A model generated the notes under the pieces. That model saw only the letters and a program-made list of their open reading frames with translations. It made no database searches and was not told the DNA's origin. The position numbers and the translations under genes were made by a program. This document shows positions 57,401 through 64,000 of a stretch of 64,000 nt of DNA, one piece after another (positions within the stretch are counted from its first letter, which is position 1; each line of letters begins with the position of its first letter). The DNA lies in the NCBI GenBank assembly GCA_963682025.1, contig OY821521.1, positions 54,861,908 to 54,925,907 of the forward strand, in the 5' to 3' direction. The stretch is from Cordilura impudica (Eukaryota > Arthropoda > Insecta > Diptera > Scathophagidae).

Positions 57401-58970
57401 CCGACCACCATTTCTACACATAAATCAATAGGTAATCAGGGAGAGTTTTTTTTACAATTTTTTTTTTGAAATTTTTTCATATTTTTACATTTTTTACAAC
57501 AAAAATCTTGTTTTTTACTTTAATATGCTGCAAAAAAAAAAAAAAAAAAAATAAATATATAAATAAAAAACTCTTCCTGATTACATTGGGAGGAAACATG
57601 GCACCTTTTAAACACATTTCTATTTTTTTGCTTCAGATGATCCGATAACGAGTTATGATGTTCAGCGCATAACAACTTTTTTTCAAGGCATCTCCGGAGA
57701 TTCGCTTATTTATTAACACTTTTTGAAAGATACTTTGTTATGCTATAACGTGTATTTGAAATAAATAATTCAACATTATTCATTTCTTAAAAAAAAAAAT
57801 CGTGAAATTACGCCTTTAAAACCTTACCCCGCCCTTAAATTTATCAAAAACCACAAATGTTGCACATATTCTACTCAAATTTGGTTTGTATGTTAAAAAA
57901 AAAAAAAACTAAATGACGTTACCAAATATGGTCAGGATCGGTCCATTTTTCGACCTAGTCCCCATAGCATCCGATATGAACTATTTCATATCCAAAGGCA
58001 AAAAAGTTAATAACAATGGCACTTAAATTTGGTTGATGCTTATTTTCTATATCTAATTTGTTGGACCTGACACCCCCTCTCTGAACTCATGGTATAAGGT
58101 ATCTTATAGTCGTTCTAGGCCAACTATAATTTTTTTTACTTGTATTTTAATTGTTTTTTTTTTCATCTCTCTTCCACAGAACAAAAATGTACAAAACGTT
58201 GGAAAAGTTTGCGCGATAAATTTGCCAGAGAATTAAAGATCAGCCAAGACTCAAGATGGCGCTATTTCAAACAGATGTCATTTCTAATGGAGTCCATTAG
58301 GCAATATCGTGAATCATTGTTGGGAAAAGTAACAGCAGCTGGTATACCGGCAGCAACTACTACGAATAATACGGTGACTGCTCAGGTGGAAGCATCACAA
58401 CAAACGCATCAACACCAACAAACAACGACACAGCAACAGGTGGTCGACCTATTCACAACACCGTTCAATGGTAGTGCTACAATAACTACACAAGCTTTGG
58501 CAGGACATCCACACGGTGAGTTTTTGGGTGATGATTCAATGCGTTATAAAATTTTTACTTTTTAAGAGTCAACTAATCGTGTTATTGTCTTTCATTTTCT
58601 AGCAATTGTTGTTACTGGTGATGCTGCTCAATTGGCTGCTGCGAATAATGCAGTTAAGGAACAAAAGACTTATTATTATGAGCCAGCGATGAAACGTGAG
58701 CGTAATGTTGAGGACGAACAACAACAGCAACAAACACAACAGCAGCAACAACTGCAACAGCAGCAGCAACAACATCATGATATGTTAAGTTCAATAAAGA
58801 TTTTTCAAAACACCCTCAATCAGGGTGTTAGTGCTGAAGATCAATCATTTGGTATGGTCGTCACGGACATGTTAAACACGCTGGGCGTACGACAAAAAGC
58901 TGAAGCTAAGGTGCATATAATAAAATATCTCACAGATATGCAGTTGCTGGCACAACACAATAAATACTGA
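45447..58970 (+). CDS. MADF-BESS domain transcriptional regulator
   Basis: A nuclear DNA-binding protein of the Adf1-like MADF-BESS family; BESS tails mediate self- or partner binding. Exons 45447-45612, 58180-58515 and 58603-58970 join in phase with GT/AG sites and give 289 residues. The MADF domain (residues 9-95) is split by intron 1: FDLNLIEAVKMNPVIYDRSH, WKQIAESLGVPEQKCTKRWK and SLRDKFARELKISQDSRWRY, then FKQMSFLMESIRQYRE. A Thr/Gln-rich linker follows, with TTTNNTVTAQ and a polyglutamine tract (QQQQQTQQQQQLQQQQQQHH). The BESS domain spans about 250-285 (FGMVVTDMLNTLGVRQKAEA, KVHIIKYLTDMQLL). The start at 45447 has the context ACAAAATGG; in-frame upstream codons back to 45372 lack a better start. 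It resembles the Drosophila hinge (hng) proteins, but I do not assign a symbol. Intron 1 is 12.6 kb of transposons. The TGA stop may be read through (see 58971-59162). Confidence 0.88.
45613..47339. other. Proximal part of MADF-BESS intron 1
   Basis: AT-rich intronic DNA without a recognised transposon. The frames at 46223-46867 (including a hydrophobic 139-residue one) are unsupported. CACACACACACG at 45953 is a short microsatellite. Confidence 0.5.
47345..49312 (-). repeat. AR1 repeat split by a foldback element
   Basis: One minus-oriented AR1 copy in two pieces, 47345-47571 (TCCGTCCGTCCGTCTGTGTG start) and 48861-49312 (ending GGTCTAGATCGACTATAATT, a palindrome with one mismatch). The two pieces share the 8-bp duplication GATCCAAA at the break. 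Confidence 0.85.
47572..48860. mobile_element. Long-armed foldback transposon, 1289 bp, 8-bp TSD
   Basis: The termini are GGAACAAGTTGAGTTTACGG and, inverted, GGCTTAAGTTGAGTTTACGG. The TSD is GATCCAAA (47564-47571 and 48861-48868). The arms run about 430 bp each (47572-48005 and 48420-48860), imperfectly complementary. The centre (48180-48420) is GC-richer and holds a direct repeat of TGGCTTCGC followed by AAAGTTTTTCTGCGT or AAAGTTTTCCTGCGT. The arm frames are not genes. The 8-bp TSD fits hAT, P or foldback types. Confidence 0.88.
51255..54926 (-). mobile_element. hAT element, 3672 bp, with exact 8-bp TSD
   Basis: The termini are CAGTGCCGTTCCTGAG (51255) and, inverted, CAGGCCCGTTCCTGGC (ending 54926). 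The TSD is ACAATTCT (51247-51254 and 54927-54934), the 8-bp duplication expected of hAT. The transposase lies on the minus strand. The 54.85-54.93 kb end is strikingly GC-rich against its surroundings. Confidence 0.92.
51630..54116 (-). pseudogene. hAT transposase, ZMYM1-like (DUF4371) type
   Basis: A minus-strand transposase that would bind the hAT ends and insert at 8-bp sites. The N-terminus (54116-53928) begins MSERKTKRQSGAYYRKKEEQ, typical of the group that resembles zinc finger MYM-type protein 1. The middle (53280-53460) contains ETKRWRRIIERTVAIIKFLS, then CLAFRGTSSEL. Positions 53269-52628 carry FDPIITEHVRNVRTSK, IIKNSKYFSIILDCTTDLGH (first catalytic region) and LPKATFVPCAAHNLNLILND. 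Positions 52420-52232 and 51926-51630 supply the C-terminal dimerisation block: TLPVTVASGERSFSKLKLIK, NYLRSLMSQERLTNLALLSI. The successive frames and in-frame stops break it in several places, so it is inactive. Confidence 0.85.
55601..56814. other. AT-rich intronic stretch
   Basis: No supported ORF. Low-complexity TTTATTTTATTTTTTTTATT runs occur at 55738-55840. A short AR1-like shred (AACTACAGGTCGCAA) is at about 56088-56103. The rest is unrecognised. Confidence 0.5.
56815..58138 (-). repeat. AR1 repeat split by a TTAA-flanked MITE
   Basis: A minus-oriented AR1 copy in two pieces, 56815-57181 (hairpin ACACTATGTGGCCAGGGT first) and 57835-58138 (ending CGTTCTAGGCCAACTATAAT, a decayed palindrome). 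It lies immediately before exon 2 of the MADF-BESS gene. Confidence 0.85.
57182..57834. mobile_element. MITE, 653 bp, TTAA target duplication
   Basis: The termini are GGGCGTGGTAAGGTTTTAAG and, inverted, GGGCGGGGTAAGGTTTTAAA. TTAA flanks both sides (57178-57181 and 57835-57838). A TTAA target is the rule for piggyBac and also for Kolobok. No transposase is present. A decayed relative is at 32370-32890. Confidence 0.85.
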
Positions 58971-59162
58971 GATACGGTTATAACAACAGATAAAACATCA
59001 TGTATATTTCAATTCGAGCAACCACAGCAAACTATTATAACCGAAGTCGGAGTAGAGGATGAAGTCGAAGACGATGATGACGAGGAAGATGTGGAACAGG
59101 AAGAAGTGTTGGAAGAGATTGAAAATGGTTCAACTAGTCAACATTCTTTAAAAGATGATTAG
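58971..59162 (+). CDS. Candidate readthrough extension of the MADF-BESS protein
   Basis: After TGA (58968-58970, followed by G) the same frame stays open for 63 codons to TAG at 59160-59162. The product is acidic and coding-like: TVITTDKTSCIFQ, then TIITEVGVEDEVEDDDDEED, VEQEEVLEEIENG and STSQHSLKDD. AT-rich 3' UTR would be expected to hit stops early. Stop-codon readthrough is well known in flies; alternatives are an alternative splice acceptor or a sense-to-stop mutation or error. It would add an acidic tail to a DNA-binding protein. Confidence 0.55.
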   Translation, partial: DTVITTDKTSCIFQFEQPQQTIITEVGVEDEVEDDDDEEDVEQEEVLEEIENGSTSQHSLKDD

Positions 59163-59417
59163 ACTATAAACACAATGATGCTGATGATGTTGTGTAGTCT
59201 CTATTTGCTAAAAGAGGTTTCAGACGGACGTAATTTTGTTGTTTTCGACATCAAACAAAAAAACTTGTATGTGCATGTCGTGTGATCTATGGCGACTAAA
59301 GCATCTGGCAGCAGCTGTTCGTTTCAGTAAACGAAGTTATGCCAGACGCAATTACAGCCATGGACATATAAATAGGACACATGTTTGTATCAAAGTAAAA
59401 TGCTCGATATTTTCTTA

Positions 59418-59423
59418 AATAAA
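59418..59423 (+). promoter_or_regulatory. Poly(A) signal candidate, MADF-BESS gene
   Basis: AATAAA about 450 bp downstream of the TGA stop and 255 bp after the second stop; it is the first canonical hexamer I find in this 3' region. Confidence 0.5.
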
Positions 59424-59539
59424 ACAGGATTTAAAATTTGTACAACAGAAGTGTTATATACGAATATTTATTAAAAAAAATCTTGTTTTTTTTAAGATAA
59501 AAAAAAAAACCTGCAGAACTAATGTTAACATATTTTGTA

Positions 59540-60190
59540 CTGAAACCATTTTTGTCAATTACAGCTTGGCATCTGCGAAACATACTCTCCTAACTAACCT
59601 GTAGCAACGATATATTGCTATAGAATTCCCATACAAAGTTCTTCGACATTTTGTTGCTCTATTTCGTTTTTTTCATAAAAGTTCCAAAGATTTTTAATGG
59701 GATTTAGGTCAGGCCTTTGTCAACCCCAAAACCTTAAAATTTAGCTTTAAAAAACACTTCTAACAATTTTTAATAAGTTTTTAGGGGGTCGTTATCAGCG
59801 TTAAAAGTTCAGGTTAAATATTAAAATTTGTACATTTTTTATGATAACATCGCCGCCACCATGTTTGACTGTCTTATGTGTACAACTGTTCTACCATCGA
59901 ATACAACGCGATTTACCTTGGTTTCATTGCTCCATAGAACTTTTTCTTTGTGGGATTTCCCAAAGTCACAACGCTTTTTAATAGACTTTGTTAAAAGTAA
60001 CGAGTTTGCTATTTTAGAGTGTGATATTTCTTATCAATTACGCTTAAACGAATTGTATTTGTACATCATATTTCGAGGGCACTTTACCATTTGTGCAATT
60101 TCTTTCGGGGATATTTGCTGCTTGTGCAACTGGTATATACATAAGTTTCCTTTTTTCGGGACTGCAATGTTTCCTACGAAAAAAAAACAA
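59540..60190 (-). pseudogene. Tc1-like transposase relic
   Basis: The minus strand, read across several frameshifts and stops, gives SHKEKVLWSNETKVNRVVFD (Tc1 'WSDESKF' region with the first catalytic residue area), then a DNDP remnant of the QQDNDPKH motif, LKIFGTFMKKTK and QMPSCN (remnant of the MPRRCQAVI block). The order and spacing are those of a Tc1 transposase, but the reading is badly decayed and the ends are not defined. A plus-strand frame here (59828-60196) is a shadow. Confidence 0.6.
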
Positions 60191-60199
60191 TATTAATAC

Positions 60200-60770
60200 T
60201 AATTTGTGCGAAGAAAAATTTTACAGTTATTGCAAAGTGTTCTATTTATATGTCGAAAAAAATGATTAACAATGTTAAGTAATCCCTTAACACGTAATTT
60301 TTTTTTATGTATGGTTTTTATATAATTAGTATTAATTATAATTAAAAAACAAGTTCAAATATATTTTTACTATAGTGAAATAAGTAAAGAATTATATTCG
60401 ATATTACATGTGAGAAATAATTTTCGCCTGATACCACTTTAGCAAACAAAAAGAGATGATTTAGATTTATAAGCTTGTTTATTTATTTCTGCTGTCGCAG
60501 CAGAAGAACTCTACTGTATTAATGTAAATAATAACAATAATAATAATTTAATTTTTCCTGTAATTTAAGTATATTCTATGGATTATCCATATTAAGATTT
60601 TACACCCTACTATTTAACTTCCTAAACAATACTGAAATGTATTAAAAAAAGAAAACAGACGTAACATTTATTATTTTATATAAATAAATAAAAAAAAAAA
60701 AAATAAAAATAAAATAAAAATCGAACAATATTTTAAACGATGGTTATTCTTAGCTAAACAAAAAAAAAAC
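60200..60770. other. AT-rich spacer, nothing recognised
   Basis: No ORF or shared repeat is seen apart from A/T runs at 60680-60720. GCTGTCGCAGCAG at 60491 is a small palindrome. Confidence 0.5.
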
Positions 60771-61011
60771 AAGTAAGAAAATAATAGTCGATCTAGACCG
60801 ACTATACGATAACCACACCATGCAATTCTGGAGAGTATCATGGATACATCTTTGCTGAGCCAATAACTGGATATAAAAATAAGTACAACCCAAATCTTAG
60901 TGGTATATATGAAAAAGTTCATAACAATAGTTATTTTTGCATTGAGACTAGGTCAAAAATGGACTGATCATGGCCATATTTAGTAGTCACCTACTTTTCT
61001 CAAAAACATAT
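60771..61011 (+). repeat. AR1 repeat, 5' part
   Basis: AACAAGTAAGAAAATAATAG followed by the palindrome with one mismatch (GTCGATCTAGACCGACTATA). It stops at the Tc1-like terminus at 61012, which appears to have inserted into it. Confidence 0.75.
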
Positions 61012-61165
61012 ACAGTTGTGTTCATAATAATAGGAGCGCCCTTAACTAAAATGTTTAATATTTTAGACAGAAAGCATAGTTTATTCATAAACATATTTAT
61101 AATATAATTAAAGCGACAAAAAATAAAAAAAATGTGTTTAAAGAAAATTTATTCAAAATTTGCTG
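61012..61165 (+). mobile_element. Tc1-like terminus with IR/DR-type repeats
   Basis: Begins TACAGTTGTGTTCATAATAA next to a TA. A second copy of the motif, TGCTGTTCAAAATAATAGAA, lies about 135 bp inside, as in IR/DR-type Tc1 ends. No matching right terminus was found; it may be truncated. Confidence 0.5.
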
Positions 61166-61518
61166 TTCAAAATAATAGAAGTATTAAGTCGCATTTAAAT
61201 ATTTAATACAATGATACAATTTCATTTTTTTGGGTGGAATGGGAAGACATAATAATATATACATACATGTTAATGAAAATTGGGACGAGAACCTGCTGCT
61301 AAAACCAAGTCTGTATATACACCCAAAATTATTAAAACAAACATTGTTACATACTTATATAATATGCACCCATCCATTTATATGCAGCAAACATAAAGAT
61401 TGATACTCAGCAAGAGCAAATATAGAACAGTTAGTAAAAAAATTTATACGTTCATTGAAATATATTGAAATGTATCGATAAATATTTAAATAATAATAAA
61501 TAAAGAAATATAAAAAGA

Positions 61519-61673
61519 AAATCATGTAAGTCCGATCACAGGAGAGATGTGTAAACATCTGGTAATAAATAAAATGAAGAAAACAGCGACAAAAAGGTTA
61601 TTTCATATAATGATTGTATTGTGAATTAGAAATTTACCCCCCTGCGCGTATAGATGTTTACACATCAAAAAAA
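61519..61673. mobile_element. Compact MITE copy, 155 bp
   Basis: The right part GCGCGTATAGATGTTTACAC and left part CATGTAAGTCCGATCACAGG are the inverse of the ends at 33436-34513, with no satellite inside. GATGTGTAAACATCT near the left and AGATGTTTACACATC near the right form the inverted repeat. Confidence 0.75.
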
Positions 61674-62285
61674 GAATTTAACAATTGTGGTAATAATTTT
61701 TTATTATGTATGTAATGGTAAGTAAAAACAAATATTAAATTAATATTAAATAATATTAAATTATGTATTAAACAATTATTTTTTTTGCTTTATCTAAAGT
61801 AACATACACATAGAACAGTTACTAAAAAAAAGTTACGTTCATTAAAATGTAGTGAAATGTTAAGAGATATATCTGAATAATATTAAATAACGAAATGTTA
61901 AAAAAAAGAAAATTTTAACAAATGCGGTAATATCCCTTTATTATCAAAACAGTTCTTTTCAGGGCTACAAAACAAATACAAAGAATAGATAACGTCGCAA
62001 TATCAAACGAAATTGTAACAAAGTTCATATAATTGGTCCTTGCCGAAACCACTTTTTTGCCGATTTATTTGTGTTTCGGGCTATTGTCTTGTTGATCCAC
62101 CCATTTGAGAGGCATGTTCTAATTATTTTAGAACCATAATTTTTTATATTTTTTTTTTTGTAAATTATGCTCTGTATTCAGTCTGGAACCAGTTCCACCC
62201 AAGGATCATATATTCTTTTCCAACGAAGGATGCAGTGTTGCGAATGAAAGTGTAAGTAGGGTCCTGAAGGGCAAGAAGGGTGAGA
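61674..62285. other. AT-rich spacer, nothing recognised
   Basis: No supported gene. Frames at 62178-62703 overlap the AR1 copy that follows and are repeat translation. Confidence 0.5.
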
Positions 62286-62560
62286 AAACCCGTTTGTTAT
62301 ACCTATCGACCTGGAACCGCTTTCGGAGGCAAGGTAGCGATGTCTGTCCGTCCGTCTGTGTGACGATGTAAATCTTTTAATCGAACTACAGGTCTCGAAT
62401 ATGAATATATGGTGGTAAAATTTGGGTATATAAGCGTCTATCGGCCATAAGATGGACACGTATGAATTCGGTGAAAATCGGGTCGTGGTCAGGAATAGTC
62501 CCCCTATGAGGATGCCGTCCGGTATGAACGGTTTCATATCCGAGGACAAAGAGAGAAGAA
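62286..62560 (-). repeat. AR1 repeat, diverged copy
   Basis: CCTATCGACCTGGAACCGCT, GTCTGTCCGTCCGTCTGTGT, GAACTACAGGTCTCGAATAT and TATCGGCCATAAGATGGACA match AR1 in minus orientation, with many single-base changes unlike the other copies. Confidence 0.7.
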
Positions 62561-62813
62561 AAATAACAACGCAAATTGATGTATGTTTTTTTTATTAAAT
62601 AAGTTGGTGAAATTGAAATTATAAAGGAGTCAGAATTCCGGCTTAAATCAAAGGGGGAAAAAAGGTAAAAAGGAAAAATGGGTGATACATACCAAACGTT
62701 CAACCCGGGACTCTAAATTCAAGCCGCTTGTGCGTTAAAGTATATCGTCTAATCTGGCCGGTGTACAAAATTGATATGTAAGGTCCATCTGTAATCAGGG
62801 GGTGTGATGTCGT

Positions 62814-63508
62814 CTATATAAAGTTGAGTATTCTTTTGTTTTTTACACAGTCCAATATTTCCACATGAATTGCAGATTGTTTGTGTAGTTTTACGCGAAT
62901 ATCTTGCAATATTTTATTATTAATACAATTTTCGAATTCATCTCTAAACTTATCAAAAGCACGTTGACAATAATCTAAACGCTCTCTACGGAAATGATTT
63001 TCCAATAAAAATTGGCGCAGGTTTTTGAGTTTATAGATATCACTGCTCAAAAGTGTTATAAATATCATTACGGGTCTATTCTCGTCAATATCCTGCAACG
63101 GGTTGAAAACGTAGTTTTTTTTTTGTAGTACATCCTCCTCCAGTGTTTGGGGGCTAATTTTTAGAGTTTTATTGGCTTTTGCTGCCATAAGTGAGTTTTT
63201 ATTGCACTGTATAAATCCTGTCATTTGGTAATTTTTCAAAAAAATTGGGTTACATCAGCAAAATTTCCAATATCGTAATAAGAGATTCGGTATGTTGTCA
63301 GGCAAAAGACTGTTAAGACTTTTGTTTGCAATATTTCATCCAAAGCGGTATAAAATTTGAATTTATTATCAGTAGTAGCAATGCCCCTGGTTATGTGATT
63401 GTTATCCAAGGACAACTGTAACCATTTTTCAATTTTTTTTTCGTGAAAATAGGACTCTGGGGATGTTTGGATATATTTCATCTTCATACTGATAGGATTG
63501 ACATTCAT
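62814..63508 (-). CDS. Unrecognised protein gene with a homopolymer frameshift
   Basis: Two minus-strand frames adjoin: 63508-63236 (90 residues, MNVNPISMKMKYIQTSPESY ... NFADVTQFF) and 63239-62814 (about 141 residues, ... QMTGFIQCNKNSLMAAKANK to KNKRILNFI). They meet at a run of seven T's on the coding strand (63235-63245), where one more base would make a single frame of about 231 residues. I do not recognise the family. Visible are a charged N-terminus, a middle with DIDENRPVMIFITLLSSDIY, and a helical Arg/Glu-rich C-terminus (NHFRRERLDYCQRAFDKFRD). There is no signal peptide or membrane segment. The codon-like composition, unlike nearby AT-rich DNA, supports a real gene; the frameshift may be a sequencing error or a true lesion. 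Confidence 0.5.
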
Positions 63509-64000
63509 TGTGTATTATGGAAATACATTTTTTTTAGGTTTTTTTTTTTTAATCTGAGTCGTGATCTCTAGTAAAGTTTGATGTGGGAGAAAAAGGGGTG
63601 TTCTGGAGCTGGGATTGAGTTTTTGTTTTGGTTCCAATTTGTTTGTTGTGTGGCTGTGGACGTAGGTTTGCGTTAATTGTGGTGGTTTATTTGCTGAGGA
63701 TGTGTGTAGGACGTATGTTTTTTTTTGTATGCATATTGTGGTGGCGACAGTTTTTTGAGGGTTATGTTGTATGTTGGTTTAGACGGCGGGTTGTCGGGGT
63801 CGACCTGAAAAAGAAAAAGGAGGAAATAAGACTCAGTGGAATGATACAGATTATTGATGAGATATATTTGAGTAGTGGGAGGTTTTTATGGGTTTCGGGT
63901 GTGGGAGATGATCCATCGTATCTCCCCTCAAAAAATGTTCAACGTTTGTTTTCTTTTTTGGTTTCTTTTTTTTTTGTGAAATGTTTGTTTTTAATTGTGC
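63509..64000. other. Window end, G/T-rich, nothing recognised
   Basis: Possible 5' region of the gene ending at 62814. Contains GTTTGTTGTGTGGC and T-runs; no ORF is supported. Confidence 0.4.

Noticed and set aside
1..64000. tRNA, rRNA or snRNA genes
   Set aside because: No tRNA box A/box B pair with a cloverleaf, nor rRNA-like conserved stretch, was found on either strand by eye.

Overview
This is AT-rich, intron-bearing animal DNA from a higher fly. Five host genes are recognisable as insect orthologues (GH18 chitinase, mRpL54, Coa1-like, capping protein alpha, XPA), together with a MADF-BESS protein of the kind expanded in Diptera. The repeats (a DD41D mariner, Transib, Helitron and a very abundant palindrome-ended repeat) suggest a calyptrate fly such as a blow fly. 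That placement is inference; no marker proves it.

Layout. 1-3.2 kb: three DNA transposons nested inside one another, the innermost a Transib (RAG1-family) element. 3.8-6.9 kb: a Helitron-like element built on a 142-bp tandem repeat and split by a LINE. 7.9-9.9 kb: a DD41D mariner relic and a Tc1 relic. 10-14.9 kb: a GH18 chitinase gene (minus strand) with a minisatellite in its last intron. 15.2-23.7 kb: a second nest, in which a 767-bp DNA transposon was split by a LINE that carries a second LINE with both ORFs open. 23.7-31.7 kb: repeats only (abundant repeat 'AR1', a long-armed foldback, a truncated LINE, a MITE).

32-36.6 kb: mRpL54 (minus) and a Coa1-like gene (plus), both mitochondrial, diverge from a 239-bp spacer. 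36.7-37.6 kb: a Harbinger-like relic. 39.1-41.0 kb: cpa (minus). 42.2-43.1 kb: Xpac (minus). 45.4-59.2 kb: a three-exon MADF-BESS gene (plus) whose 12.6-kb first intron is filled by AR1 copies, a foldback, a LINE split by a hAT element, and a TTAA-flanked MITE. Its TGA stop is followed in frame by 63 acidic, coding-like codons, a candidate for stop-codon readthrough. 59.5-64 kb: Tc1 relics, a MITE, AR1 copies and an unrecognised gene with a homopolymer frameshift.

The host genes are not an operon and share no single pathway. The strongest structural signals are the exact target-site duplications (TSDs), which allow the insertion history to be ordered: CGACG for Transib, ATAT and AATT for the two 0.76-kb elements, GCACACACTT for the LINE nest, GATCCAAA for the foldback, ACAATTCT for hAT, TTAA and TAA for MITEs. 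AR1 names here a repeat whose end carries a 24-bp perfect palindrome; E1 and E2 name the two copies of the 0.76-kb CTGTGG-ended transposon. All family calls come from reading the sequence and were not checked against a database.
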